This document shows positions 1-8,489 of a stretch of 64,000 nucleotides of DNA, in pieces (the first letter of the stretch is position 1; every line of letters begins with the position of its first letter). Both the position numbers and the translations under genes were made by a program. Source of the DNA: Streptomyces caelestis (GTDB lineage Bacteria > Actinomycetota > Actinomycetes > Streptomycetales > Streptomycetaceae); assembly GCF_001279005.1 (NCBI RefSeq), contig NZ_LGCN01000051.1, positions 62,001 through 126,000 on the forward strand, written 5' to 3'. A model generated the notes under the pieces. That model searched no databases and was not told the DNA's origin. It saw only the letters and a program-made list of their open reading frames with translations.

Positions 1-20
1 CGGCTCGGTGCGTTCTTCAT
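1..20 (-). CDS. possible 5' end of a divergent gene (partial)
   Basis: On the minus strand an ATG at 20 opens a frame (M-K-N-A-P-S) that leaves the window at once. A purine-rich stretch lies a few bases upstream. A gene divergent from a marR regulator would be the usual arrangement, often an efflux pump, but nothing here identifies the product. Confidence 0.2.
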
Positions 21-63
21 GTGGATCCCCATGCGCCGAAGGAGTAAGTCAATGATTAAGTAT

Positions 64-88
64 CTCAATCGTTGAGTGATTCTATACT
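64..88 (+). promoter_or_regulatory. marR promoter with operator-like palindrome
   Basis: A perfect inverted repeat CTCAA-TCG-TTGAG lies at 64-76, directly before a TATACT -10 box at 83-88. The marR ATG follows 7 nt after the -10 box, so the transcript is probably leaderless. A repressor bound to the palindrome would block RNA polymerase, which fits the usual autoregulation of MarR proteins. The palindrome also lies between this gene and the possible divergent gene at the window edge. Confidence 0.6.
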
Positions 89-95
89 GGCGGGC

Positions 96-605
96 ATGAG
101 CGGCTCCGGCACCCCCTCGGCACGTACTTCGGCGGACGACCCGACAGGGTTGCAGTCCTTCGCGGTCCAGTTGCGCCGAATGAACAGCGAGTTCAACCGC
201 ATCGCCCAGGAGTTCGCGCACGCGCAGGGTCTGCACCCCACCGACATGCAGGCCCTGATCGCGATCCTGGACGCGGACGCCGACGCCGGCGCGCCGGGCG
301 AGCCCATGACGCCCGGCCGCCTGCGCAAGCAGCTCAACCTCACGTCCGGAGCGGTGACCGCGTGCCTGGACCGCCTGGAGCGGGCGGGCCACATCCGGCG
401 CGTCCGGGCGGCCGACGACCGCCGGGTGGTGCACCTGGAGTACGCGGCGCAGGCCAGGAGCCTGGCCAGGGAGTACTTCCGGCCGCTGGCGCACAGCACC
501 GACACGGCGCGCGGCCGCTTCACCTCCGAGGAGCTGACGGTGGTCGTGCGGTTCCTCAGGGAGATGAACCGTGAACTGGTGCTTTTGCGGCAGCACGCGG
601 GCTGA
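96..605 (+). CDS. MarR family transcriptional regulator
   Basis: The 169-aa protein has MarR winged-helix architecture: an N-terminal dimerisation helix (about residues 20-50), a helix-turn-helix with L-T-S-G-A-V-T-A-C-L-D-R-L near residue 85, and a wing carrying the family-typical D-D-R-R. It acts as a DNA-binding dimer in the cytoplasm. An in-frame TTG at 72 would add 8 residues, but it lies inside the operator and upstream of the -10 box, so ATG 96 is preferred. Family members usually repress themselves and a neighbouring efflux or enzyme gene. The ligand cannot be inferred. Confidence 0.85.
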   Translation: MSGSGTPSARTSADDPTGLQSFAVQLRRMNSEFNRIAQEFAHAQGLHPTDMQALIAILDADADAGAPGEPMTPGRLRKQLNLTSGAVTACLDRLERAGHIRRVRAADDRRVVHLEYAAQARSLAREYFRPLAHSTDTARGRFTSEELTVVVRFLREMNRELVLLRQHAG

Positions 606-632
606 CGGGAGGCCGCGGGTAGGGTTCGGGGC

Positions 633-1559
633 ATGCTGACCGAGGTCACCGCCACCCGTTACGTCACGCCGCTCCACCAGGGTGGCTCCGTGCCCGGCGT
701 CTTCGAGGCCGACGACCTGGGCACCTACGTCGTCAAGTTCACCGGCTCCGCGCAGGGGCGCAAGGCGCTGGTCGCCGAGGTGATCGTGGGGGAGCTGGCC
801 CGGGCCCTCGGGCTGCGCTTCCCCGAGCTGGTGCTGGTGCGCTTCGATCCGGCGGTGGCGGACGGCGAGCCGCACCAGGAGGTGCGGGAGCTGCACGCCG
901 CCAGCGCCGGCGTCAACCTCGGCATGGACTACCTGTCGGGCGCGCAGGACCTCACCCCCGAGGTCGCCCGGGTCTTCCCCGTCGAGCCGCTGGAGGCCGG
1001 GCGGATCGTCTGGCTCGACGCCCTCACCGTCAACGTGGACCGCACCGTCCACAGTTCCAACCTGGTCGTGTGGCCGACGCGGGGCGTCGCGCCGCCGAGG
1101 CTGTGGCTCATCGACCACGGGGCCGCGCTCGTCTTCCACCACCGCTGGGAGGGCTCGGACCCCGCCAAGGCGTACGACTTCCGTCATCACGCCCTCGGCC
1201 GCTACGGACCCGACGTCCACGCGGCGGACGCCGAACTCGCGCCGAAGGTGACCGAGGAGCTGCTGCGGTCCGTCACCGCCGAGGTCCCCGACGACTGGCT
1301 GGCCGACGACCCCCACTTCGCCACGCCCGATGAGGTCCGCGAGGCGTACGTGACGTACCTGCACGCGCGCGTGCGGACGTCCGGGGCGTGGCTGCCCACC
1401 GACTTCCCCGGCCCGGACGAGCTCGCCGAGGAGAACGCCCGGCGGGCGGCGAGGACGCGGCGGGGGCGTCCCGACTGGCTGAAGCGGGTTCCCGACCTGC
1501 ACGGCAAACCGGCGGCGGCCCAGGACTGGTCGGTGCACCTGGGCCGCTCGGACCCGTAG
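633..1559 (+). CDS. HipA-like kinase-fold protein (HipA_2 type)
   Basis: The 308-aa protein resembles the short HipA-like family of actinobacteria. It has a conserved start (V-T-A-T-R-Y-V-T-P-L), a V-K-F lysine motif near residue 35, a D-A-L-T-V-N-V-D-R-T-V-H catalytic-loop-like stretch near residue 130 and L-I-D-H-G-A-A-L near residue 165, as expected for a kinase-like active site. A TAGGGT box at 620-625 sits 7 nt before the ATG, so the mRNA is probably leaderless. No HipB antitoxin gene is next to it, so a classical toxin-antitoxin role is not supported. The substrate is unknown. Confidence 0.75.
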   Translation: MLTEVTATRYVTPLHQGGSVPGVFEADDLGTYVVKFTGSAQGRKALVAEVIVGELARALGLRFPELVLVRFDPAVADGEPHQEVRELHAASAGVNLGMDYLSGAQDLTPEVARVFPVEPLEAGRIVWLDALTVNVDRTVHSSNLVVWPTRGVAPPRLWLIDHGAALVFHHRWEGSDPAKAYDFRHHALGRYGPDVHAADAELAPKVTEELLRSVTAEVPDDWLADDPHFATPDEVREAYVTYLHARVRTSGAWLPTDFPGPDELAEENARRAARTRRGRPDWLKRVPDLHGKPAAAQDWSVHLGRSDP

Positions 1560-1685
1560 GGGCCGGCCCTTGAGCCGCTCGTACGCCGGCAGGGTGAGGA
1601 AGCCGGCGTCGTCCTCGTCGGGGGAGACCTCCGGCAGCAGGTCGTGCGCCGGCCGCCGCCCGCTGCCCCCACCGCTCGCCCCGGC
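1560..1685 (-). other. coding-like tail in frame after the mobA-like stop codon
   Basis: On the minus strand the frame of the neighbouring nucleotidyltransferase continues past its TGA (1686-1688) with codons of normal Streptomyces GC3 bias. They encode a Gly/Ser linker and then acidic and hydrophobic residues (P-E-V-S-P-D-E-D-D-A-G-F-L, L-P-A-Y-E-R-L). The stretch has no start of its own and runs into the end of the hipA-like gene on the other strand. It may be a relic of a longer protein or of a deleted neighbour. The family is not recognised. Confidence 0.35.
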
Positions 1686-2285
1686 TCATTCGAGGTGCGC
1701 CAGATCCGCCTCGGTGTCGATGTCGTACGCCTCGGCCACGTCGCCGCACTCGACGAGTGCGATCCCTTCCGCGTGCTCCCTCAGATAGGCGCGCGCGCCC
1801 CGGTCCCCGGTCGCGGTCGCGGCGATCCCGGCCCAGTGCGCGGCGCCGAGCAGCACCGGGTGGCCGCGTACGCCGTCGTAGGCGGCCGAGGCGAGCGACT
1901 CGGGGGAGCGGAGGGCGCCGAGCACCCGGGCGATCGCCTCCGGACCGATCCCGGGCTGGTCGACCAGCGAGACCAGCGCGGCCCGTGCGCCCGTCCCGGC
2001 CAGTGAGTCGAGACCGGCCCGCAGGGAGGCGCCCATGCCCTCCTCCCAGGCCGGGTTGTCGACGAGGACGCAGTCCGGCAGGAGGGCGCGGGCGCGCACC
2101 TCGTCCGCCCGCGCGCCGAGCACCACGTGCACCCGCGCGCAGCCGCCCGCGCGGAGCACTCCCGCCGCGTGCTCCACGAGCGGCCGTCCCCGGTGCCCGA
2201 GCAGCGCCTTGGGCCGCCCGCCGAGGCGTCGCCCGCCGCCCGCGGCCAGCAGCAGTCCCACGGTCCGGTCTCCGTTGTCCGTCAT
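1686..2285 (-). CDS. MobA/MocA-like nucleotidyltransferase
   Basis: The 199-aa NTP-transferase-fold protein starts G-L-L-L-A-A-G-G-G-R-R-L-G-G-R-P-K, the nucleotide-binding signature of molybdenum-cofactor cytidylyl/guanylyltransferases. V-S-L-V-D-Q-P-G near residue 110 matches the family D-Q-P/D-M-P metal-binding motif. Such enzymes transfer CMP or GMP onto molybdopterin for molybdoenzymes such as xanthine dehydrogenase, which would suit a purine/allantoin neighbourhood. The specificity is inferred only. ATG 2285 is the first start with full family alignment; upstream in-frame codons lack family character. Confidence 0.75.
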   Translation of the reverse strand: MTDNGDRTVGLLLAAGGGRRLGGRPKALLGHRGRPLVEHAAGVLRAGGCARVHVVLGARADEVRARALLPDCVLVDNPAWEEGMGASLRAGLDSLAGTGARAALVSLVDQPGIGPEAIARVLGALRSPESLASAAYDGVRGHPVLLGAAHWAGIAATATGDRGARAYLREHAEGIALVECGDVAEAYDIDTEADLAHLE

Positions 2286-2486
2286 GCCTCCTGCATACCG
2301 CACCCGTCGCGGGGTATCGGGACGGCTCCGGACGGGCGTCCGGGGCCGATTCGTCACGCTGCGGAGCAACTCGATGACGCAGCGGACTGGCGCGAGGGGG
2401 CCGGGGTGGCGTTTACTGGCGCGACCGGTCTGCGGGGCGCCGCGGCCGGCCGGGGAGGCGTACGACGACGTGCCAGGGGGAGGACT

Positions 2487-2801
2487 GTGTCGCACAGCGT
2501 GGAACAGAGGTGTGTGCCCGGCAGTCAGGTGGACCCACACGTGGCGGGGCTGCGCTCCGCCGTGTCCCGGTTACGCCGGCAACTCGCCGCCCATCCCGGG
2601 GACTTCCGGGACCGGAGCGTCGCGGAGGAGGAGCTCGCCGCGCTGGCCGGCATGGCCGCAGCCGGCGACCTCGAGGTTTCCCGGCTGCGCCGTTCCCTGC
2701 TGCTGGTCGCGGGTGCGATCGGCTCGGTGAGCGCGCTGGGGCAGGGCGTGCGCGAACTGCGCGAGGCGGTGGACCTGTTCGGTCCGTCGCCACGCGTCTG
2801 A
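2487..2801 (+). CDS. small helical protein, DUF5955-type
   Basis: The 104-aa protein is rich in Arg, Leu and Ala and looks entirely helical (R-S-A-V-S-R-L-R-R-Q-L, then L-L-L-V-A-G-A-I-G-S-V-S-A-L). It matches a small conserved Streptomyces family that I recall as DUF5955, whose function is unknown. GTG 2487 is chosen because a strong ribosome site (GGGGGAGG) ends 5 nt before it. The frame is open upstream, but without coding character. The gene converges on the allR-like gene with a 10-nt gap. Confidence 0.7.
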   Translation: MSHSVEQRCVPGSQVDPHVAGLRSAVSRLRRQLAAHPGDFRDRSVAEEELAALAGMAAAGDLEVSRLRRSLLLVAGAIGSVSALGQGVRELREAVDLFGPSPRV

Positions 2802-2811
2802 CGCGCCCCGC

Positions 2812-3618
2812 TCAGGCGGTGGGGGAGGCGCCCGGCGTGGTGAGCGCCTCGGAGAGCTCCGCCGCGACCTGCCGGAGCGCCGGCACGATCCGTTCCGTCG
2901 CCTCCTCCGTGACCCGCCCCGCCGGGCCCGAGACGGAGATCGCCGCCGCCGTGGGGGAGTCCGGCACCGGTACGGCGAGACAGCGGACGCCGATCTCCTG
3001 CTCGTTGTCGTCCATCGCGTAGCCGAGGCGCCGTACCTCCTCCAGGGCCGCGAGGAAGCCGCCCGGGGTGGTGATGGTCCTGTCCGTCGCGGCGGGCATG
3101 CCGGTACGGCCGAGCAGGGCCCGCACCTCCTCCGGCGGGAAGCCGGCGAGCAGGGCCTTGCCCACGCCCGTGGAGTGCGGCAGGACGCGCCGGCCGACCT
3201 CGGTGAACATCCGCACGGAGTGCTTCGACGGCACCTGCGCCACGTACACGACCTCGTCCCCGTCGAGCAGCGCCATGTTCGCCGTCTCGCCGGTCTCCTC
3301 CACCAGGCGGGCCAGGTGCGGGCGCGCCCAGGCGCCCAGCAGCCGGGAGGCGGACTCGCCGAGCCGGATCAGCCGCGGGCCCAGCGCGTAGCGGCGGTTG
3401 GGCTGCTGGCGTACGGAGCCGCAGGCGACCAGCGTGCGCATCAGGCGGTGGATGGTCGGCAGGGGCAGTCCGCTGCTCGCGGCCAGCTCGCTCAGGCCGA
3501 CCTCGCCGCCCGCGTCCGCCATCCGTTCGAGCAGGTCGAAGGCGCGCTCGAGGGACTGCACGCCGCCACTGGCGGCGGACCGGGCGGAGCCGGTGGTGCT
3601 GGCGCTGGACGTCGGCAC
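2812..3618 (-). CDS. allR: IclR family regulator, AllR-like
   Basis: The 268-aa protein has an N-terminal IclR helix-turn-helix (residues about 20-85: S-L-E-R-A-F-D-L-L-E, L-P-L-P-T-I-H-R-L-M-R-T-L) and a C-terminal effector domain (about 100-260) with the conserved G-V-G-K-A-L-L-A and C-L-A-V-P-V segments. Its position divergent from allantoinase and allantoicase makes it the likely repressor of allantoin use, with an allantoin breakdown product as inducer. That role is inferred from context. The GTG start at 3618 has AAAGGAA upstream. Two 7-3-7 palindromes between it and allB are its probable operators. Confidence 0.85.
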   Translation of the reverse strand: MPTSSASTTGSARSAASGGVQSLERAFDLLERMADAGGEVGLSELAASSGLPLPTIHRLMRTLVACGSVRQQPNRRYALGPRLIRLGESASRLLGAWARPHLARLVEETGETANMALLDGDEVVYVAQVPSKHSVRMFTEVGRRVLPHSTGVGKALLAGFPPEEVRALLGRTGMPAATDRTITTPGGFLAALEEVRRLGYAMDDNEQEIGVRCLAVPVPDSPTAAAISVSGPAGRVTEEATERIVPALRQVAAELSEALTTPGASPTA

Positions 3619-3719
3619 GGCGCGTTCCTTTCGAGGCCTGGCGGGGAGGGCAGAAGCCTACCCGGCGGCCGGTCGACCGCCCGCTTGTGCGCAGCCGTGT
3701 TCTGCTGAGTGGAATTCCC

Positions 3720-3736
3720 ATTCCGTTCCACGGAAT
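3720..3736. promoter_or_regulatory. probable AllR operator 1
   Basis: A perfect 17-bp palindrome ATTCCGT-TCC-ACGGAAT lies about 100 bp upstream of the allR-like gene. It shares its 7-3-7 architecture with the second palindrome near allB. An outer GTGGAA/TTCCAC repeat overlaps it. IclR-family proteins bind such repeats as dimers of dimers. Confidence 0.6.
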
Positions 3737-3812
3737 CGTCCGGAGGTGTTCGTGACCCCGGGCCGTGCGGGGCGCGTGCCCTTGACGGCCCGCAGGCGCG
3801 GGGGAAGACTCC

Positions 3813-3829
3813 TTCAACGGAACGTTGAA
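3813..3829. promoter_or_regulatory. probable AllR operator 2
   Basis: A perfect 17-bp palindrome TTCAACG-GAA-CGTTGAA lies 32 bp before the allB start, where it would overlap the allB promoter. With the palindrome at 3720 it gives a two-operator layout across the divergent promoters, typical of IclR-type autorepression plus repression of the catabolic operon. Confidence 0.6.
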
Positions 3830-3861
3830 TTCCGTCCCGGCGAGAAGTCAGGGGGATCCGC

Positions 3862-5238
3862 GTGCCCGACGCCGAAGCGGTGCTGCGCTCCACGCGCGTC
3901 ATCACCCCCGAGGGAACGCGCGCCGCCTCCGTCACGGTCGCCGACGGCACGATCACGGCCGTCCTGCCGTACGACGCGCCCGTCCCCGACGGCGCCCGCC
4001 TGGAGGACCTCGGCGACGACGTCCTGCTGCCCGGCCTGGTCGACACCCACGTGCACGTCAACGACCCCGGCCGCGCCGAGTGGGAGGGCTTTTGGACCGC
4101 GACCCGCGCGGCGGCGGCCGGCGGCGTCACCACGCTGATCGACATGCCGCTCAACTCCCTCCCGCCCACCACCACCGTCGACCACCTGCGCGCCAAGCGG
4201 CGGGCCGCCGCCGGCAGGGCCCATGTCGACGTCGGCTTCTGGGGCGGCGCCCTGCCGGACAACGTCGAGGACCTGCGCCCGCTGCACGAGGCCGGCGTCT
4301 TCGGCTTCAAGGCCTTCCTGTCGCCCTCCGGCGTGGACGGGTTCCCGCACCTGGACCGGGAACGACTGGCCCGCTCCCTCACCGGGATCGCCGCCTTCGA
4401 CGGCCTGCTGATCGTGCACGCCGAGGACCCGCGCCACCTCGACGCCGCGCCGCGGCGCGGCGGCCCGAAGTACGCCGACTTCCTCGCCTCCCGCCCCCGC
4501 GACGCCGAGAACACCGCCATCGCCCACCTCGTCGACCAGGCGAAACGCCTGGGCGCGCGGGTGCACGTCCTGCACCTCTCCTCCAGCGACGCGCTCCCCG
4601 TGATCGCCGCGGCCAAGGCCGACGGCGTACGCGTCACCGCCGAGACCTGCCCCCACTACCTCACCCTCACCGCGGAGGAGGTCCCGGACGGCGCCGGTGC
4701 GTTCAAGTGCTGCCCGCCCATCCGCGAGGCCGCCAACCGGGCCCCGCTCTGGCGGGCCCTGGCCGACGGCACCGTCGACTGCGTCGTCACCGACCACTCC
4801 CCGTCCACCGCCGACCTCAAGACGGACGACTTCTCGACCGCCTGGGGCGGCATCTCCGGACTCCAGCTCGGCCTGCCGGTCGTCTGGACCGAGGCCCGCG
4901 GGCGCGGCCACGGCCTGGAGGACGTGGTCCGCTGGATGTCGGCGCGCACGGCCCGGCTGGCCGGCCTCGACGCGCGCAAGGGCGCCATCGCGCCCGGCCG
5001 CGACGCCGACTTCGCCGTCCTCGCCCCCGACGAGGCCTTCACCGTCGACCCGGCGGCGCTCCAGCACCGCAACCGCGTGACGGCCTACGCGGGCAGGACC
5101 CTGTACGGCGTCGTGAAGTCCACCTGGCTGCGCGGCGAACGCATCCTCGCCGACGGCGGGTTCACCGAACCGAAGGGCCGGCTCCTCACCCGTTCCCCCT
5201 GGCCCCGACCCCCGAAAGGCAGGACCGGACCACCGTGA
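3862..5238 (+). CDS. allB: allantoinase
   Basis: This 458-aa amidohydrolase opens the hydantoin ring of allantoin to give allantoate in the cytoplasm. The metal site is complete: D-T-H-V-H-V near residue 63, a lysine for carboxylation in G-F-K-A-F-L near 150, H-A-E-D near 187, H-L-S-S near 239 and D-H-S-P-S near 311. GTG 3862 follows AGGGGG by 5-6 nt. The stop overlaps the start of the allantoicase gene by 4 nt (GTGA), so the two are translationally coupled. The AllR-type operators upstream indicate control by the divergent IclR regulator. Confidence 0.93.
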   Translation: MPDAEAVLRSTRVITPEGTRAASVTVADGTITAVLPYDAPVPDGARLEDLGDDVLLPGLVDTHVHVNDPGRAEWEGFWTATRAAAAGGVTTLIDMPLNSLPPTTTVDHLRAKRRAAAGRAHVDVGFWGGALPDNVEDLRPLHEAGVFGFKAFLSPSGVDGFPHLDRERLARSLTGIAAFDGLLIVHAEDPRHLDAAPRRGGPKYADFLASRPRDAENTAIAHLVDQAKRLGARVHVLHLSSSDALPVIAAAKADGVRVTAETCPHYLTLTAEEVPDGAGAFKCCPPIREAANRAPLWRALADGTVDCVVTDHSPSTADLKTDDFSTAWGGISGLQLGLPVVWTEARGRGHGLEDVVRWMSARTARLAGLDARKGAIAPGRDADFAVLAPDEAFTVDPAALQHRNRVTAYAGRTLYGVVKSTWLRGERILADGGFTEPKGRLLTRSPWPRPPKGRTGPP

Positions 5239-6350
5239 CGGCGATCGAGAGCTTCACCGGCGACGCGCCCCCCTACGGCGGCGGCGACCCGTACGCGGAC
5301 TACCGCACCGCCGTCTTCCCCTTCACCCACCACACCGACCTCGCCGACCGCCGGCTCGGCGCCGGCGTCGTCGCCGCCAACGACGAGTTCTTCGCCCAGC
5401 GCGAGAACCTCCTGCTGCCCGGACGCGCCGAGTTCGACCCCGGACGCTTCGGGCACAAGGGCAAGACCATGGACGGCTGGGAGACCCGGCGCCGGCGCGG
5501 CACCTGTGCCGGCCACCCGTGGCCGGCGGACGAGGACCACGACTGGGCGCTGATCCGGCTCGGCGCGCCCGGGGTCGTCCACGGGATCGTCGTGGACACC
5601 GCGCACTTCCGCGGCAACCACCCGCAGGCCGTGTCCGTCGAGGGCGCGTCGGTGGCGGGCTCCCCGTCGCCCCGGGAACTGCTCTCGGACGACGTGGAGT
5701 GGACGACGCTGGTCCCGCGCACCCCGGTCGGCGGCCACGCGGCCAACGGCTTCGCCGTCACGGCCGGACGGCGCCTCACCCACCTGCGCCTCAACCAGCA
5801 CCCCGACGGCGGCATCGCCCGGCTGCGGGTGTACGGCGAGGTCGTCCCGGACCCGGCCTGGCTGGCCGCGCTCGGCGCCTTCGACGTCGTCGCGCTGGAG
5901 AACGGCGGCCGGGTCGAGGACGCCTCGGACCGCTTCTACTCGCCGGCGTCCCACACCATCCGGCCCGGCCGCTCCCACCGGATGGACGACGGCTGGGAGA
6001 CCCGGCGCCGCCGCGACCGGGGCCACGACTGGATCCGCTACCGCCTGGCGGCGCAGGCGCGGATCCGCGCCCTGGAGATCGACACGGCGTACCTGAAGGG
6101 CAACAGCGCGGGCTGGGCGGCGGTGTCGGTGCGGGACGGCGACACGGCCGGCTGGCGGGAGATCCTCCCCCGCACCCGCCTCCAGCCCGACACCGCCCAC
6201 CGCTTCGTCCTCCCGAAGCCGGCGGTCGGCACGCACGCGCGCCTGGACGTCTTCCCCGACGGCGGCGTCTCCCGGCTGCGCCTGTTCGGCGCCCTGACCG
6301 AGCGGGGGGCGGCCGCCCTGGCGGCCCGCCACCGGGCGCCGGGCGGCTGA
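5235..6350 (+). CDS. alc: allantoicase
   Basis: The 371-aa protein contains the duplicated allantoicase domain. The motif [10 protein letters not shown] occurs near residue 82 and its counterpart [10 protein letters not shown] near residue 253. Each is followed by a D-T-A-(H/Y) jelly-roll segment (V-D-T-A-H-F-R-G-N near 119, I-D-T-A-Y-L-K-G-N near 281). The enzyme hydrolyses allantoate to ureidoglycolate and urea, the step after AllB. It starts inside the allB stop codon, showing a two-gene operon. The ureidoglycolate step is not in this window. Confidence 0.93.
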   Translation: MTAIESFTGDAPPYGGGDPYADYRTAVFPFTHHTDLADRRLGAGVVAANDEFFAQRENLLLPGRAEFDPGRFGHKGKTMDGWETRRRRGTCAGHPWPADEDHDWALIRLGAPGVVHGIVVDTAHFRGNHPQAVSVEGASVAGSPSPRELLSDDVEWTTLVPRTPVGGHAANGFAVTAGRRLTHLRLNQHPDGGIARLRVYGEVVPDPAWLAALGAFDVVALENGGRVEDASDRFYSPASHTIRPGRSHRMDDGWETRRRRDRGHDWIRYRLAAQARIRALEIDTAYLKGNSAGWAAVSVRDGDTAGWREILPRTRLQPDTAHRFVLPKPAVGTHARLDVFPDGGVSRLRLFGALTERGAAALAARHRAPGG

Positions 6351-6366
6351 CCGGCCGGGAACGGAA

Positions 6367-6414
6367 CGCGCGGGGGCGCACCGGCCGCCGACCGTGCCGG
6401 CGCGCCCCCGCGCG
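6367..6414 (+). terminator. strong GC-rich hairpin after alc
   Basis: A perfect 13-bp inverted repeat (6367-6379 with 6402-6414, all G and C except none) encloses a 22-nt loop, starting 17 nt after the alc stop. No T-run follows, as is usual in Streptomyces. It probably ends the allB-alc transcript. Confidence 0.7.
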
Positions 6415-6449
6415 GGACGCACGGCGGGTGTCACGCCGCGTCACGCCAT

Positions 6450-6755
6450 GCTCCGGACGTCACGCCGGCGTGACCGACGAAGCGGGGAACTTTACGGAAC
6501 AGACCAGCCCGACGGGCCGCCGCACAGGCGGGCCTCGTGCCGCGCACCACCGCGCCCCGCGCCTGCCGCCACGCTCCGGACGTGACCCCGTCGTGATCAC
6601 CGGAATGGGAAACTCACGGAACGGATCACCCCGGCGGGCCGCCCATGGGCGGACCTCGTGCCGTCGTGCCCCGCGCGTCGCGCCGTGCTCCGCAGGTCAC
6701 GCCGGTGTGGTCACCGAAGCGGGGAACTTTACGGAACAGACTCACCCGTCCGTGG
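6450..6755. repeat. three degenerate tandem repeats, about 114-123 bp each
   Basis: Units begin at 6450, 6573 and 6687 with GCTCCGGAC or GCTCCGCAG. Each goes on to a conserved core: GGGGAACTTTACGGAACAGA in units 1 and 3, and a diverged GGGAAACTCACGGAACGGA in unit 2. Unit 1 contains the 16-bp palindrome GTCACGCCGGCGTGAC at 6459-6474. The array fills the gap between the convergent alc and SDR genes and contains no convincing ORF. Its function is unknown. Confidence 0.75.
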
Positions 6756-6775
6756 GGTGGCCCGGCGGCCGGACG

Positions 6776-7549
6776 TCATGCCGCGTGTCCGCCGTCCACC
6801 GAGAACTCCGCGCCGGTGACGTACGCGGCCCCCGCCAGATGGGCGATCGTGTGCGCCACCTCCTCCGCCGCACCGAAGCGCCCCAGCGCGGTCACCGCCG
6901 CCTGGCCGGACGCGTGGGGTCCGTCCGCCGGGTTCATCTCCGTGTCGATCGGGCCCGGGTGCACGATGTTCGCCGTGATCCCACGCCCGCCCAGCTCCCG
7001 TGCCAGGGCCTTGGTCAGACCCACCAGCGCCGACTTGCTCATCGTGTAGAGCGTGCCGCCGGGGCCGGACACGCGCTGGGTCAGGCAGGTGCCGACGGTG
7101 ATGATCCGGCCCCCGTCCGTCATACGGGCGACGGCCGCCCGCGAGGTCAGGAAGACGCCCCGCACGTTCACCGCGAGCACCCGGTCGACGTCGGCGGGGG
7201 ACAACGTCTCCACCGGCCCGAGCACGCCGATCCCCGCGTTGTTCACCAGGATGTCGAGCCGGCCCAGCTCCCGCGCGGCGGCGTCCACCGCCGCGGCCGC
7301 CTCCTCCGGGTCGCCGGCGTCCGCGCGCAGGGCCACCGCGCGGCGCCCCAGCGCCTCCACGGCCCGTACGACGCCCTCGGCCGCCTCCTTGCCGTTCACG
7401 TACGTCACCGCGACGTCCGCGCCCTCCCGTGCCAGCCGCAGTGCCGTCGCCGCGCCGATCCCGCGGCTGCCGCCGGTCACCAGCGCCGCCTTGCCGAGCA
7501 GGGTCTTCTCCGGGGTCTTCACCGATGTGTCCGTCGTGTTCGTCGTCAT
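6776..7549 (-). CDS. SDR family oxidoreductase
   Basis: The 257-aa classical short-chain dehydrogenase has a Rossmann cofactor loop T-G-G-S-R-G-I-G near residue 27, N-N-A-G near 103 and the active-site Y-T-M-S-K near 168. The catalytic Ser position just upstream carries T-C-L-T-Q rather than an obvious Ser. It resembles 3-oxoacyl-ACP reductase or glucose dehydrogenase-like SDRs that use NAD(P)H. The substrate cannot be deduced. It stands alone, divergent from the RibD-like reductase with 147 bp between them, and ends next to the repeat array. Confidence 0.85.
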   Translation of the reverse strand: MTTNTTDTSVKTPEKTLLGKAALVTGGSRGIGAATALRLAREGADVAVTYVNGKEAAEGVVRAVEALGRRAVALRADAGDPEEAAAAVDAAARELGRLDILVNNAGIGVLGPVETLSPADVDRVLAVNVRGVFLTSRAAVARMTDGGRIITVGTCLTQRVSGPGGTLYTMSKSALVGLTKALARELGGRGITANIVHPGPIDTEMNPADGPHASGQAAVTALGRFGAAEEVAHTIAHLAGAAYVTGAEFSVDGGHAA

Positions 7550-7696
7550 GCGTCCATCTCAGCGCCCGCGTCCCCGGCGCGCTGGCGGTGAACGGACGTC
7601 GACCTGCGGCGCCGCCGATGAGTTGCGGCTCCCACCGGGGTCTGAACTGATGACGACACACCCCACCCTCCCCGTACCGGAAGGCAGGAACCCGTC

Positions 7697-8323
7697 ATGG
7701 GCAAGCTCGTAGTCACCACCTTCGTCACCCTCGACGGCGTCTATCAGGCCCCAGGCGGCCCCCAGGAGGACACCAGGGACGGCTTCGAGCAGGGAGGGTG
7801 GAGCGTCCCCTACGGCGACGACGACTTCGGCCGGTTCGTCAACGGGGTCTTCTCCCGCGTGGGCGCCTTCCTCCTCGGCCGTCGTACGTACGACATCTTC
7901 GCCTCGTACTGGCCGAAGATGACCGACCCCGCCGACCCGGTCGCCGGCAAACTGAACGCGCTGCCGAAGTACGTCGCCTCCACCACCCTCACCGACCCCG
8001 CATGGGCCGGCACCACCGTGCTCCGCGGCGACCTCGCCAAGGAGGTCACCGCCCTCAAGGAGCGCACCGACGGCGAGCTCCAGCTGCACGGCAGCGGCGC
8101 CCTCGCCCGGTCCCTGTTCGCGCTCGACCTCGTGGACACCCTGCACCTGCTGACGTTCCCGGTCGTCCTCGGCGCCGGGCGCCGCCTGTTCCCGGAGGGC
8201 TCGATGCCGAGCGCCTTCCGGCACACCGGCGGAGAGATCACCGCCGCGGGCGTGTCCGTCCAGACCTACGACTTCTCCGGCCGCCCCGAGTACGGCTCGT
8301 ACGAGCTCCCGGAGAACGCCTGA
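7697..8323 (+). CDS. dihydrofolate reductase-like (RibD C-terminal domain) protein
   Basis: The 208-aa protein starts K-L-V-V-T-T-F-V-T-L-D-G-V, the hallmark of the RibD_C/DHFR-like family. It also has the G-R-R-T-Y motif near residue 60 and L-Q-L-H-G-S-G near 133, which bind NADPH. These proteins are cytoplasmic reductases of unknown substrate; most are not true DHFRs. The ATG has a GGAAGGC ribosome site 10-14 nt upstream. No operon partners are seen. Confidence 0.85.
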   Translation: MGKLVVTTFVTLDGVYQAPGGPQEDTRDGFEQGGWSVPYGDDDFGRFVNGVFSRVGAFLLGRRTYDIFASYWPKMTDPADPVAGKLNALPKYVASTTLTDPAWAGTTVLRGDLAKEVTALKERTDGELQLHGSGALARSLFALDLVDTLHLLTFPVVLGAGRRLFPEGSMPSAFRHTGGEITAAGVSVQTYDFSGRPEYGSYELPENA

Positions 8324-8472
8324 CCCCGGCCGCGCCGGCCGCATCGGCCGCGGGGCGAGCGCGTTTTGACGGAAGACCGCGATCCGCGGCGGCCGGAGCG
8401 CCGAAAGTCTGCGATGCCGCGACGTCGGTAGGGGATCCGCCCGCGGGGCGGTGCCGGGAGGCGACGCCCGCG

Positions 8473-8489
8473 TAGATTCGTCGACCGTG
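8473..8489 (+). promoter_or_regulatory. leaderless promoter of the truncated histidine kinase
   Basis: A TAGATT -10 box at 8473-8478 lies 8 nt before the GTG at 8487. This is the leaderless spacing seen repeatedly in this window and shows why GTG 8487 is the likely start. Confidence 0.45.

Noticed and set aside
633..1559. HipA-type toxin of a toxin-antitoxin pair
   Set aside because: No HipB-like DNA-binding gene is adjacent and the protein belongs to the short HipA-like family that is not paired with HipB.
1560..1688. Selenocysteine readthrough at the mobA-like TGA
   Set aside because: No selenocysteine insertion structure is evident, the family has no selenoprotein members, and the normal protein length ends at this stop.
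3825..6350. 841-codon plus-strand frame that seems to fuse allantoinase and allantoicase
   Set aside because: Over allB the frame is out of register (Arg/Pro-rich nonsense); the true allB is in another frame and the genes overlap by 4 nt.
6450..6755. CRISPR array
   Set aside because: Units of 114-123 bp are too long, only three copies occur, and there are no unique spacers or cas genes.
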